Counted from the first letter of the stretch, positions 11,202 to 22,940 are shown. The stretch: 64,000 bases of DNA from Wolfiporia cocos (GCA_029448655.1 JACCLO010000005.1:868001-932000), one strand, 5' to 3'. Notes: a model not told the origin generated them from the sequence alone. A program made the numbers and translations.

Positions 11202-13110
11202 ATGTCGATCAGAGACCACTCTCCCATATTCTCCTTCGACGAGCCCATGCAGTTCGACCCGAACGACAGCCTGATCTTCGCCCTTGACGACATGCCTCCG
11301 TACGAGGCCAAGCCGCCCTTCAGCTGGGAGTCGCTCAGCGACTACTCCATGTCCTCCATCCCGTTCCCCACCTCGCCCGACTCCACGTCCAGCCAGCTCG
11401 AGTCGACGCCCTATCTGCCTCCGGGCGATCGACGATATGGTTCCGAGACGCTAAGGGGTCAGGCGGACATGGCGCCGATGACGCCCGAGTTCAGCGACGG
11501 CGCGCTCTACACGCGGTGGCTGCACGACCCCGAGACGCCCCCGTTCCTCAGCGCGTCCGCGCCGATTCCGATCCCCCACGCGCACGGCTTCTCGCCGGCG
11601 CCCCCGCAATCGCCGTACGCGGCGTACAGCGACAGCTCCTCCGCGTTCCCCGACGTCGCCGCCTTCTCGCCGCTCACCGCGTACGCCGCGCTGCAGCCGC
11701 TCCCACGCTCGTACACCCCCGAGGAGGACACGATCATGACCGAGGCGCTCCGCGACGACGCGCCGTACCCCAAGCCCGCGTGGGCGATGCAGCTCTGGGA
11801 CGCGCAGCCGCCCACGCCCGCCACCCCGCCGCCGCCCGCGATGCCCGCCGCGCCCGAGGACGCCTTCGCGACGCAGCGCCCGCGCGTGTCCTCGCGGCGC
11901 GTGCTCCCGCCCGCGTCGGCGATCTTCCAGCCGGCGAGCGCGCCGTCCGCGCCGCACGGCCGTGCCCCGCCGATGTCTGCGCGCGCGTACAGCCGGCGCG
12001 CGGGCTCGATCGGCGAGCACGACGAGGCGACGGTGCGCCGCACGGTGGGCGCGCGCGACGACGCCACGGTGCGGCGCTCGCCGGGCGCGGGCGCGCACAA
12101 TGAGGCGACGGTGCGCCAAAGGAAGCGCACAGAGACGGACGAGGAGGAGCATGCCGCGGAGAAGCGGGCAGAGAGCCGTGAGTGCGGCCGCTGTGCGCCT
12201 GGTGGCGGCGGTGGCGGTGATGCTGACGCACGCGCAGCAGCCCCCTTGAAGTCGGCGCTGAAGCCGCCGAAGCTGGCGCCGTCCGCGTGGCAGCTGTACT
12301 TCACGGACTGGATCGCGCAGCACCAGCGGCAGAGCTCCAAGAAGCTGAACGTCGCGCAGGCGGCGAAGGAGGCTGGGCAAGAGTACGCGAAGCTTAGCCC
12401 CGAACAGAAACAGGTACGTCTGTCGTCATCGGCTACGTGGCGGTGTGGCTGACGACGAATTGCGCGGCAGCCGTACAAGATCCGCTCTCAGCAGCTCAAG
12501 GAGCTGCGCGAGCGCGAGCTGGAGGTGTACATGCGCAGCCTGACTCCGGATGACATCAAGCGTGAGAACGCGTTCCGGACCGCGCAGCGCAGGGCCGGCA
12601 AGTCGCGCAAGAGCAACCTCAAGGACCCGAACGCGCCGAAAAAGCCACTCAGCGCGTACTTTATGTTTCTGCAGCGCATCCGGTCGGACCCAGAGCTGGT
12701 CAAGGAGGTGTTTGGAGACGAGACTGAAACCACTAAGCAGAGCGTCCTCGCTGCCGCGAAATGGCGCTCGATGACTGATGAGGAGCGGAAGGTGTGTATA
12801 ATGCCGGTGTGTAAGCCTGTCAGACAAAGTGACTGATCTCGGCGTTGCGTCCGCGTTTCAGCCGTTCCTCGCGCAGGCAGAGCAGGAGAAATTGGACTAC
12901 GAGACGGCGCGCAAGATGTACGAGGAGGGCTCGCCCGGGTACGCGTCCTCGATCAACTTTAGCATCCTGCCGAGCAGCCCCATCAACGCGATGCCTGTCC
13001 CGCGCGGCAGCTTCTTGCGGCCGAAGGTGGAGTCATTCAGCTCCGTCGAGAGCGAAAGCGACGGATTCGCCACTGATGACAGCAACGACCCATTAATGGC
13101 TCGTGCGTGA
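11202..13110 (+). CDS. Protein with two HMG boxes, putative transcription factor
   Basis: Three exons: 11202-12413, 12471-12791, 12862-13110, 593 residues. Residues 1-340 are acidic to Pro/Ala-rich and disordered. The first box, about 360-425, is a divergent HMG box (PSAWQLYFTDWIAQ, then EYAKLSPEQKQPYKIRS). The second, about 458-535, is canonical (NAPKKPLSAYFMFLQRIR, then WRSMTDEERKPFLAQAEQ). Both boxes are cut by an intron just before the last helix, at equivalent positions. HMG boxes bend DNA; two per protein suggests a chromatin or Nhp6/Rox-like regulator, but the target is unknown. A motif of form (D/N)(E/D)ATVR occurs three times near residues 274-306. The C-terminal tail is Ser/acidic. 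Confidence 0.88.
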
Positions 13111-13436
13111 ACGCCGCTGTGGCGGCGCCATTCATCATTTCTTGCGTGACAATGTGTTATTGCATTTTTGTGTAGGGCGATACCGTTTGGGTGATCCCCG
13201 TATACCTTCTTGATGATCAGGTTCGTTGTTATCTAGAGTATGCACTTTCTTCGCTATGCCGTTACTTGCAGCTACATTATGCTCTGCGATCGAACACCAC
13301 GGACCCGCGCACTGTATCGTGTATACCACCACCCCAGACCACTCCCCTATGCTGTATTGCTAGTCAATGCCTCTTCTGCATGTTACATAGCTGACGACCC
13401 CTTACGATGACGATCCGGAATACACAACCTGTTCTT
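13111..13436. other. Intergenic between convergent HMG-box and GNAT genes
   Basis: 326 bp, AT-richer, no coding signal; shared 3' flank. Confidence 0.5.
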
Positions 13437-14112
13437 CTAATCTGATAGTGACAATTGCGCGACCATCAACTGATGCGGGGCCCCGTCCTCGTCGAACTCT
13501 TCTCCCTGGGAGACGTTCGCACGGCGTGCGATCAGTCGGCGGAGATGGGTGGTGGCCAGGGACTCACCTGGGGCTGATAACCAAACCTAAGGGAACGGCA
13601 CAAGAATAGACTCAGTGTTTTGCAAATAGCGTATCTAGTACCGCTTCTCCTACTTTGCGTAGAACCCCTTCGCCGGGATCTGGGAGTGGCTCTTCACGGG
13701 GACAACCCCGGCCGCGCCGGTTCGGCGCGCGTCGCGCTTCACGAAGTCGTGGAGGGCGAGCACGAGCTCACGGCCGAAGCGGCACTGGCGGTACTCTTTG
13801 AGGACGGCGAGGCGGCTGAGCTTGTAGTACCCGGCGTGCCTGCTGCAGCGGATGGTGCCGACGGGGGTGCGCGAGGGCAGCAGCCGGAGCAGGAAGTGCG
13901 TCGCGGTCTCGTCGAGGCTGGAAGGCGGGTCGGAACGGGCAGAGCAGGCACGGCGCGGGGACGGACTCATCGATCTCGGCGTCGAGCGGGAAGCCCTGCT
14001 CGGTGATGAAGACGGCGATGCGCACGGCGTAGCACTGCTCGCGGAGGGCGGCGCGGGCGGGGTCGCCGGCGGCGGGGACGAGGAGGAGCTCGTGCGGCGG
14101 GACGGTGGCCAT
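13437..14112 (-). CDS. GNAT family N-acetyltransferase
   Basis: Four exons: 14112-13967, 13917-13654, 13586-13568, 13505-13437, 165 residues. The third exon is only 19 nt; without it and the last exon the reading frame would stop early at 13650. Landmarks: YAVRIAVFITEQGFPLDAEID, then DETATHFLLRL, PVGTIRCSRH, LSRLAVLKEYRQCRFGRELV (acetyl-CoA pyrophosphate-binding loop) and the end block IPAKGFYAKFGYQPQGEEF followed by HQLMVAQL. This ElaA/YjdJ-like layout is common in fungi; the acceptor amine is unknown. The donor of intron 1 (GTCCGT) is weak, but phase and family sequence support it. Divergent from the PPR gene. Confidence 0.87.
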
Positions 14113-15011
14113 GCTGGGGCGCTGATGGTGGCGGTGATCCGCGGCTGACTATATGCGCCTGTGTGCGCGTTCTGCGAAGCCGATCTGGCGCTGGGCGCAT
14201 GTGGTGCCGCGGACAGGCGCGCGCTGGCACACGGTGTCTCTGCCGTCCCCGCCGCTTGCAGTGCTCGGTGGCTTCCAATGCCTCCGCTGCGCGCCTTCCG
14301 TGCGCCTGGCGGCTGGAGCATCGGACATGTCGTTCCCCGTGTCGTCTGCCCAGGTTGTGGCTCAAACCCTAACCCCAGCGTCTATGCTCCACGGAGAGAA
14401 TCCCTCGTGTTGCGTCTGACAGGACGAACATCGAGACGTCGATCTGCAGTCTCATATGTACGCATCTGTGAATCTATTGATTGTTGCAGTCAAAGAGCGC
14501 CATCGCTCGATTTCATACCCATTCACCAAAGGTGATCGGATGCACTGAGATTCATGATCAAACACGAGGGTGTCCGTTGTGAGCTCACGGAAGGAGTATG
14601 AGAGTGCGCAACAAGTCCAGATCGTTTCGTGCGTCGCGGTCTCGTCGACGCCGCATCAATGTACTCACCCGTGCAGGCACTCAGTCTCGCTGCTGACAGA
14701 GGAGCGCGTCGGTGCCTGACTCGCCGGCCAAGAGCCACGATGATCACGAGCTATTCAACGCTTCCAGGCGGTGACCCGCCGTGGCTGAACGAAGACGAGA
14801 CGCCCATGCGCGCTTGACGCCGTGACGCCAACGCTGCCGGCAGTCGCCGGAGTGCCTCTCGCGAAATTCTTGTGCATGCCGCGGTCGACAGTCTCCGCGT
14901 TCACCAGGTCCTGTCTCGCCAGGTAGCTCTCTCCTATTCAACACAGAGAACGCCTTGCTCATCGTCGTGCCCGCAGGTCCCCAAAAACCACTCGTCTCGG
15001 CGGGTTTTGTG
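14113..15011. other. Intergenic, divergent promoter region of GNAT and PPR genes
   Basis: About 900 bp with only short overlapping frames and no family motif. No RNA gene seen. Confidence 0.45.
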
Positions 15012-18000
15012 ATGCTGGAGCCGCTTGCCGCGACCGTCTTCAACTCCCTCCTCTCCGGACGACCTCTTGCAGGCCACAACACGACAGCCCAGTCCGCATT
15101 GAAGATGGTCGCGCGGGCGTCGCGCCCGGCACTCCCACAACACTTCTTCATACCTCACCCGAGACGCGTCAAGGGAAAAGAGAAGGCATTGCCACACGAT
15201 GACCCCAGTGCGTGCATGAACCCATCCATGACAGATGTCGCCGCACCGGGCGGGCTCAGCACAGGTCCGTATGCATCTTTTCACAGGCTTATCGCGCCCT
15301 CTCACCCCTATGTGCAGGCGTCCGGCACGTACCCGTTTTGCGTGACCTCTCCTCGTGCCGTCACCGCGCACGACGAATACACGGCCGAAAAATGCTGCAT
15401 GCCCCGAGTGGAAATGGCTTGTCCCTTCTGCATCACTTCCCAAGCACACGGAACGTTGACCTGCGGCAGCGGCGCCACGCTTCCAGCCTCCCGGAGCACC
15501 ACGCCGCTTCTACTTCCTCGCCTGCTGAGTCGCGGCACGACAAATGGCGGCGCACGATAACGGACTACGCCTCAGGGGCCAAGACATCTGACCCACCGGA
15601 GAAGGTCTGGCACGCGTACGAGTCTCTCCAGAACGCTGACGGTTGCGCGTCTATGGAAGTGATGGCTCTTCTGGATTACGGCTCTCGGATCGCCGCCACC
15701 GTCGAATGGCTGCATCGCGCGCCGGACTCGGCGGAGCAGCTAAGCTTATGGGGCGCGCGGCTGCAGACCCTGCTGCATCATTTGGCTGCCCAAATTGAAG
15801 ACATCCCGTTGGACCCAGCTCACTTGCGTTGGCGTTGCCTCTTGGCTTGCGGGGAAGCGATGACTGGGAATGTTGAAGGCGCCGTGGAGGCGGCGGGACA
15901 GCTTCAGGCCTCGCCGATACTGCCGGAATTAAGGGCGCATGTGGTCCAGATGCACGCCTGTATTGTGGTCTCAACACATCGACATCGCGATGCCGAATCT
16001 GTCCTCCAATATCTCGTAGAGCAATGGAGTCACCTGGAAACCTACCTCATGCGCCGAAAGTGGATCTTTCGCGACGATCATCTTCTGTTCCCTCGGGTCC
16101 GCTCCTTCAAGAACAGCGTCATAACTGTCCTTTCGTGTGTGGAGAAACCGGTCGCGTTCATGGTCGATGTCGAGCAGGATTGGTCACCTGAAGCTCGGCG
16201 GCGGGCGGGCTCACTCCTTATTGACGCACTGTGTGAAGTCAAGCTCGGGAACGACGCACTAGACGTCTTGGACACCATGCGGCGGCAATCGCTCAGTGTA
16301 CGGGTCGAGTTACAAATGGTGGTTGTCAAAGCCCTGGTGAAGGTCCAGTCTTTCGAGAGTGCCACCACTCTCTTCATGTCCCTGTCTTCGCAAGCGCTGG
16401 ATGCCCACCTCTTCAACGAGTACCTGTGTCTGGGCCTGTACTTGTATGCACATCAAGGTGACGTCCCGCGTGCGGAGTCATACTTCAACCGTCTCCTTCA
16501 GCGCGACTGGGTCACTAGGGCGGACATGAACATGATGATGCATGCGCATGCGATCAAGGGAGACGTAGACCGTGTCGTGCAGCTATTTCACCACTTTTTT
16601 CCTCCGCCCACTCTTAGCCAGCCGGAGCCACACAAGCCGAACATCTTCCACTATACCACAGTCATTTTTGCTTACGCCCAAATAGGCGATTTCCAAAGTA
16701 TGAACAAATGGCTGGAGCTCATGACAGTGGCGAAAATCGTACCGGACGACCACGTCTACACGATCATCCTGCAGAGCTTTGCCAGCCGTGGGGAGGTGGG
16801 CTACATTGTGGATCTACTGACGCAAATGCGTGCCGCAGGAGTGCCACCGACAAAGGAGTCGTACACTGTAATCATCACTCTTCTTGCTAAGCGCATGGAC
16901 GCGCCCGCCGCCGAGGCACTCTTCAAGCAAGCTTTGTCCGAAGGGATCGTTCCAGACCGGCAGTTGATCACGTCGCTGATGAACGCCTACGTGCAGGCCG
17001 GGCAGTGGGACGGCGTCATCCGCGCGTTCGACTACCTCAACACGTCCGCGCACCGCGGGTTCCACATCTCCATCGAGGTGTACAACACGCTCCTGCGGGC
17101 GTACGTGCAGATCGGCGCGCCGTTCCGCGTCGTCGCGAACCTCTTCCAGAAGCTCGAGCTGGCGCGCATGCGGCCCGACGGACACACGTTCGCGCTCCTG
17201 ATCCAGTCGGCGTGCGACTCGGGCCTGATGGAAATCGCGATGGAGCTCTTCGCGGAGATGGAGCGGCTCGCGGGCAGCTGGCAGTCGTACCGGCACATCA
17301 ACGTGTACGTGCTGACGATCATCATGAGCGGGTACCTGCGCATGGGCATGCGCGGCAAGGCGAAGGGCATCTTCGACGAGATGCGCAAGCGCGGCATCCA
17401 GCCGACCGCGGCGACGTACGCGGCGATCGTGAAGGCGTACGGGAGCGAGCCGTCCGGCGCGGGCCTGCAGGTCGCGCAGGACTTCATCGCGACGCTCGTC
17501 GACTCGGACCCGGACGCCCGCCCGTGGATGCGCCAGAGCGGCGGGCGCGCGCTCGCGCTGCAGACGGTGTACGCGCCCCTGCTCGCCGCGTACGCGCAGC
17601 GCGAGCGGCCGGACCAGGTCGACCGCCTCCTGCAGGAGATGCTCGACGCCGGCGGGGAGCCCAGCCTCGGCTCGCTGACCGCGCTGCTCGACGCGCACCG
17701 CCGCACGCGCAACGTCGACGCCGCGCGCGCGCTCTGGCCGAAGATCTACGAGCTCGGCATGGACTACGCGAAGATCAACCAGCTCCTCACCGACACGGAC
17801 CGCGGCGCGCAGCCCGACCTCCGCGGGCACGGCGTCGTGATGTGCATCCCGCTCTCGATCTACATCGACGCGCTCTCCGCCGCCGGGCGCCACTACGAGG
17901 TCGCGGACACGTGGCGCTCGCTCATGCAGGCGCGGCTCGCGTTCGACTCGCACAACTGGAACCACCTCGCCGTCGCGCTCGTCAGGGCGGGCGAGGTCGA

Positions 18001-18574
18001 GCGCGCGTTCGAGATCGTGGAGCGCGTGATCATCCCGTACGAGCGGAAGCTCAAGGCGGCGGTGAGGATGGAAAGAGAGCGCAATCCGGATACGCCGACC
18101 CGGGTCGATGTGCCCGAGGACGATGCTGCACTGCAGTTTCCGTCAGAGTCCCCCCTTAGAAACCGCGACCGCAGGGCTAACGCGGTACAGACGTCTACCA
18201 GGAAGCTGCGGCCTTCCATGGAGGAGGGAGGGGAGGAGGACTTTGCGCACGTGCTTCATGTCCTCGCGCAGGTCTCGCCCTTGTGGAACGTGTGGCGGCC
18301 GCACGAAGCCACTCTCGATACGCTCTACCGCGCGCTCACACATCTGGAATCGGGGCGCCTGGTCCAACCGATAAAGCCTAGCAATGATGAGCCGGAGCCT
18401 CCTCTCGACATGCGCGCAATCCGACAAAGGCGGGCACAGGCGAGCGAGATCATGGAGAGAATCTATGATAACTACCCAGATACGCTCAAGTTAGTGCGGC
18501 ACTTCCAGATCGTGAAACGATCACAAGTGCAGAAGGCCCAATCACACCGATCGATGTCAAGCCATCAGGTTTGA
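15012..18574 (+). CDS. Pentatricopeptide repeat (PPR) protein, probably mitochondrial
   Basis: Two exons are proposed: 15012-15207 and 15318-18574, 1150 residues. Phase agrees, and the first exon supplies a start (MLEPLAATVF) and an Arg-rich, acid-poor presequence. A start at 15212 without the intron is the alternative. From about residue 320 on, the protein is a series of 35-residue helix pairs, for example HYTTVIFAYAQIGDF, VYTIILQSFASRGEV, SYTVIITLLAKRMDA, VYNTLLRAYVQIGAP, TFALLIQSACDSGLM and TYAAIVKAYG. PPR proteins bind organellar RNA and control its processing or translation; large fungal ones of this kind act on mitochondrial mRNAs. The segment 17000-18100 is strongly GC-rich compared with the 5' half, which makes antisense frames look open. 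Convergent with the velvet gene; stops are 108 bp apart. Confidence 0.85.
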
Positions 18575-18682
18575 TCAGTATTGCAAGCGGGCCTAAGGGC
18601 CACCATGTAGTGTGGAAGCATACATCAACACGACAAGCAAAGCGGAGTTCATGTGCCGGTGCCATCGCCAGAGGGACCATGC

Positions 18683-20811
18683 CTATTCGGACTCGTCACC
18701 GGACGCTTCTGAGCCGCTTCGCGCCCTCTTCCGATTCTGTTTCGCAGACCCATTGCGGTTTCGCTGCATGCGGGAGTCAAACGTGCGTAAATGCTTCACG
18801 TCAACACGGCGCGGCAAGTGCTGCGGAGTCACTCACAAGCGGCAGCTTCTGGCCTTGGTTGCCCAGGGCGATCGAGAGGGCGGTGGTGTCTGCGGGTCAC
18901 AGGGCCGTCAGCGATAGTAGCGTTATGACATGTATAGGAGCGGCGTACCCGGCACCCCGGGGAAGCGTTTCGCGGAGAATACGACGAATTCATTGGTGAA
19001 AGTCTGGGCGAGCACGGGCGATACGCCTGTGTGTACACGGAGCGCGCCAGGCTCGGGAGCGGGTGGGCTATAGTACAGTTAGGGCGAGCCATTGCATTGC
19101 ACTAACCAGGAATGAAGAACAATAGGGATTAGCGTGCTCACCAGCCGACGTTCATCAGGCGCAATCTCAGGCGGAACCTGCCTGCAGACACAGAGTTAGA
19201 GTTCGCGCCCGTGTTGCTGTAAATAGGATTTGCAAGAAGACACGGACCTTCTGTGCGGATTGAAAGGTCTTGGAAGAGAAAGAAGATTCCGGGCTTGCGG
19301 TGTTCGTCCAATAGGCGGCAGGCGTTTGCGGATAAGGGCCCCACGAGCGTCCGTGTGTATGTATGTCGAGGCAAAGGGGGGATAGTCGAAGGCGGTGTTG
19401 CGTCCTGGACATACTGGCTATCCTGATACTGTGATGGTGGCTGCTGCTGCTGCTGCTGCTGTGAGTAAGACGAGGAATAACTAGTGTCTAGTGGCGGGGG
19501 AGCGTGCTGCGCCATCGGACCGTAGGGTTCCTGTGTGTACCTGTTGTGCGCATACGTGTCCGCGGCAGAAGTCGAAGCAGACAGGGGGACGTACGAGTTC
19601 TCGCGCAGCTCCGCGGCAGATGCAGAAGACGGGTGCGGGCCCCGGAGGGACGGGTCGATCGCCGCAGACGGGTGTTGCACACCGCCATCCATGGCGGAAT
19701 ACGAGTCCTGCGACCACGGACGATACGGGACGCCTTCGCCGTCCTCTCGCCCTTGGGTTTCAATCTGCCAGCCACCTTCTGCGGGACCAGTACCTGCCCC
19801 TGCGGCGGAGTTGTAGCCCACGGGCGCGGGCGCGCTACTGGATGCGCCGCTGCGGCCGAGGGAGTGTATCGACGGCAGGACCGGCGGCGGAGGGTATTGC
19901 GAAGCCCGTTCGACAGACGTGGGTGGAGGAAGCGGGTACCCCCACGCGGGAGGCGCGTCTGACGGGTGCCCGTACGCAGGCAAGGGCTGGAAGTTCGACG
20001 ACTCGGGAAGCGGGGCCTGTTGTGTTGGGTATGAGTACATCGGCGCGTACGCCGGTGCGGGGGGCGTCATATATTGTGTCATGCCGGCCGCCTGCGAGTA
20101 TATCTCAGCGCTCGCTGACATCGGGGGCGATAGGGCATACCTGGGGAGCCTGCGCCTGAGTAGGCGTTGGCGCTGGAGGGTATTGCGAGGTGCTCGGCGA
20201 GGTCGCAGGTGGGCTCGGGCTGCGTCTGCCCAGGCGCTGGGGTGCCGCCGCCGCGGACACGTTCGTTCCACGCCGCTTCCCCGACTTCTGCGCGTTCGCG
20301 GGCACGTACCGGTCAGCCGAGGTAGGGTGCAGGACGAGGTTCATCTCCTCTCGGCCATGCTGATCCCACAGATCGACCGTAACGAGGAAGAAGGAGCAGT
20401 CAATCTCGCTGCGGGCGTGTGAGCGGACACGACGCGGAGGCAGCGGCGACCTACTCGACGTCCACCAGGGTGCCGTCCTCCCTGCGCACGACCATTTTTG
20501 CGACCGCTGCCGGAGCAAGGGGCCGTCTGTCCTGCAGACGTCCCCGTCGTCAGCTTCCGCTCAGATGCGACGATCGGCTGCCGCGCACTTTATCGCCAAA
20601 GCCGCACATGCGCGCGCGCAGCGGGTGCTGGACGACCTCGAGGCTGTAGTATCTGGGATCATCGAGCTATGGTGCGCGCGGCGTGAACGGCCGATCCTAC
20701 TCACTTGTGCCCGACCCATTGGCCCCAGATTGCGGGGTCTGTGGTAGGGACTCCTGGACGTGGCGGCGCGACCGCGCTGCTTCCCACTCGCGCGTTTGTC
20801 TTCTGAATCAT
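18683..20811 (-). CDS. velB: Velvet-domain regulator, VelB type, with interrupted velvet domain
   Basis: Nine exons: 20811-20705, 20652-20589, 20531-20455, 20408-20141, 20091-19248, 19181-19142, 19067-18949, 18889-18837, 18763-18683; every phase agrees, 550 residues. The N-terminal half of the velvet domain (residues about 36-133) has YYSLEVVQHPLRARMCGFGD, DRRPLAPAAVAKMVVRR and IDCSFFLVTVDLW. A disordered Pro/Ser/Gln insert of about 280 residues follows. The second half (about 416 on) has TYTRTLVGPLSANACRL, GIFFLFQDLSIRTEG, FRLRLRLMNVG, VLAQTFTNEFVVFSAKRFPG. The tail is a basic nuclear-localisation stretch (KQNRKRARSGS). VelB partners with VeA and VosA to link light, development and secondary metabolism. 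A split velvet domain is known for VelB, but with a shorter insert in Aspergillus. Confidence 0.92.
19441..19461 (-). repeat. CAG/CTG trinucleotide repeat, seven units, in velB
   Basis: Seven perfect CTG units on the plus strand encode a poly-Gln run in the disordered insert of the velvet protein. Likely length-variable between strains. Confidence 0.85.
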
Positions 20812-20893
20812 ATCGATAGGACGAATAACTTAGACGGATGAAAGACCAGAGCCAGAAAGCGGACGCGTCGTACGCCCAGAACAGTGGGTCGAG

Positions 20894-20899
20894 TTTATA
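20894..20899 (-). promoter_or_regulatory. Possible TATA box of velB
   Basis: TATAAA on the minus strand, about 85 bp upstream of the velB ATG at 20811. Confidence 0.4.
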
Positions 20900-21214
20900 C
20901 AGACGATTGAAGCAGAGAGATTGCCTTACGGTACAGCCCAAGTACTTGGTAGAGACAACGTGTGAACCACAGAAGTGTCCGGGATAGTGGGAACGAGAAC
21001 GGCGTATACGCGCTCACTCTCAGCGCTCAGGCCGAGTTGCTGATGTGCAGTTAGTATTCCAGTGTTTCTTGTTTGTCCAGTCGAGTACGGTTACAGAAGC
21101 AGCTAGAGCAGGTAGAATTGCGATGATATTGTTCCTGCGATGCCAGAAAGCAGGCGGCGGGAGGCAGTGGTAGGCGCTCGAGTTATCGGCCGCAACCAAC
21201 AGCATTATGTAGCC

Positions 21215-21229
21215 TCACGTGACATTGCA
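21215..21229 (+). promoter_or_regulatory. E-box repeat, copy 1
   Basis: TCACGTGACATTGCA; core TCACGTGA is a palindromic bHLH site. An identical copy lies 168 bp downstream. It is 225 bp before the ArfGAP ATG and about 400 bp from the velB ATG. Confidence 0.5.
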
Positions 21230-21382
21230 CAGAGAGAGAGAGACAACCATTTATACCCCGCAGTCAGTATCCTAAGTACATGTGCGGCAGCTAACTAGAG
21301 CCACGGTGGAAGTGAAGAGTATCGTAAGATGGAGTAGGGTGGTGTGAGCGGTCGTACTTATGATATGTATCGTAAATCATGT

Positions 21383-21397
21383 TCACGTGACATTGCA
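21383..21397 (+). promoter_or_regulatory. E-box repeat, copy 2
   Basis: Second identical TCACGTGACATTGCA, ending 56 bp before the ArfGAP start codon. Same orientation as copy 1. Confidence 0.5.
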
Positions 21398-21453
21398 GTG
21401 CGATCTCCAGCATGTTAACCCCCCGGCCCTTACGCTCTACTCTATCTGCTGCC

Positions 21454-22940
21454 ATGGACCAGGCTGTTGCACGTAAAACACTGCAGGAGCTCATCAAGAG
21501 GGAAGACCTCGGCAACAAGAAATGCATCGACTGCAATAATCCCAACCCACAGTGGGCTTCCCTCAGGTCAGGCTACGCGTGCCCCGATCCAACAGGACTG
21601 TCTGCCGAACCGCTGCATTAGCTTTGCAGTGTTCCTTTGCTTGCAATGTGCGGGTGTGCACAGAGGCTTTGGTGTACATGTCAGGTGGGCATCCCGGAGA
21701 TGCTGTGATGGGATCCCGCTCACCGCCCGGGAACAGCTTCGTGAGGTCGGTCTCGATGGACACATGGCAGGAAGAGCAGATCAAGCGAATGCAGGTAAGC
21801 CTGGCACTCAGCTGACGCCTACACATTACTCGTTTTTATGACTCTCTCCAGCTTGGAGGCAATTCACTGTTCCGAGAATTCATGAAGGAATATCCCGCCG
21901 AGCAGGGTGGATACAACGCAGGCATGAGCCCGTACGACACGTACCATTGCTGGGCGGCGTCTCAGTATCGTGAGAAGGTAGCGTTTCTATATCCCAGCAA
22001 TCCACTAATCTGCTAATTACACTCGCATGTTTAGCTAGATGCCGAACTAGCAGGCAAACCCTGGTCGCCATCCGCTCCTCCTCCAAATGCCGTCTCTCTC
22101 AACAGCGCCGCAAGTCAGCTAGGCCGCCCATCCTCCGCACAGGGACTCCGGAAATCCCGCGCGTCGGCACACGCCAACACAGGCCGCGCGCTCCGGAGTG
22201 ACTCGTCCTCGCCCGCGTCCTTCAGCGCCCGCAACTCGCCCGCGCCCGCGAGTCCCGTCGCCTCCAGCCCATACCAGGACCAAAGGTCCGCCAACGAGTC
22301 CTACTTTGCTAGCCTCGGCGATGTCAACGCGTCGCGGCCCGCGGACCTGCCGCCCTCGCAAGGCGGGCGCTATCAAGGCTTCGGGAGCACACCCTCGCCG
22401 GGCGCGTCGCAGCACCCGTCGTACGGGCTCTCGTCGCGCGCAGCCCCGACGCTCTCCGAGCTGCAGGAGAACCCCGTCGCGGCGCTGAGCAAGGGCTGGT
22501 CGCTCTTCTCCGCGGCGGTGGCGGGCGCGTCGCGCGCGGTCACGGAGAACGTGATCCAGCCGGGCGTCGAGCGCGTCATGGACCCCGAGTTCCAGGCGAA
22601 TGTGCGCGGGTACGTGTCTGAGGCGGGGCGGCGCGTCGGCGAGGCGGGGCGCGGTGTGAACGGCTGGGGGAAGCAGACGCTTGGTGTGGACGTCGCGGAG
22701 CAGGTCGGCGGAGTGGTGGGCTCGGTGAGGGACCGCGTTGCGGGCCCTGAGAGGAGCGGGTACAACTCGGTCGCCCCGCCTGGCTACGGAGAAACGTCGT
22801 CACTGTATGCGGACCAGGGGGATGAGGAAGAGTTCTTTGACAGCTTTGAGAGCCATGCCGCGGGCGCGGCGGCGGGGCCTGCGTCTAAGCCCGCAGCTCC
22901 GAAGAAGGATGATGACTGGGATGAGTGGAAGGACTTTTGA
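21454..22940 (+). CDS. GCS1: ADP-ribosylation factor GTPase-activating protein (Gcs1/ArfGAP1 type)
   Basis: Five exons: 21454-21566, 21622-21684, 21737-21794, 21852-21977, 22035-22940, 421 residues. The ArfGAP zinc finger has Cys24, 27, 44 and 47 and the catalytic arginine finger Arg52 (CAGVHRGFGVHVS). It continues SFVRSVSMDTWQEEQIKRMQ, LGGNSLFREFMKEYPAEQGG, YHCWAASQYREKLDAELAGK. This enzyme turns off Arf1 at the Golgi and helps COPI coat cycling. The C-terminal half carries ALPS-like amphipathic stretches (LSKGWSLFSAAVAGASRAV), which sense membrane curvature, and ends in the acidic/Trp motif DDDWDEWKDF typical for coat binding. The start at 21454 is preferred over 21412 because the family begins there. 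Confidence 0.94.

Larger units (their letters stand above)
20812..21453. other. Divergent promoter region of velB and the ArfGAP gene
   Basis: 640 bp without a gene. Contains a TATA-like string for velB, a short GA repeat at 21231-21243 and two identical 15-bp copies of an E-box motif (listed separately). Confidence 0.55.

Noticed and set aside
11451..12380. 309-codon minus-strand frame rich in Arg
   Set aside because: Shadow of the GC-rich HMG-box exon; composition is Arg/Gly/Ala-only and no domain is visible.
16814..18159. Overlapping 383- and 384-codon frames, one per strand, inside the PPR gene
   Set aside because: High GC at third positions of the PPR frame makes other frames stop-poor; the sequences are Arg/Val repeats without family features.
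3237..20811. Idea of a mating-type locus because of the HMG-box gene
   Set aside because: The protein has two HMG boxes, no homeodomain pair, pheromone receptor or mitochondrial intermediate peptidase gene is nearby, so there is no mating-locus context.
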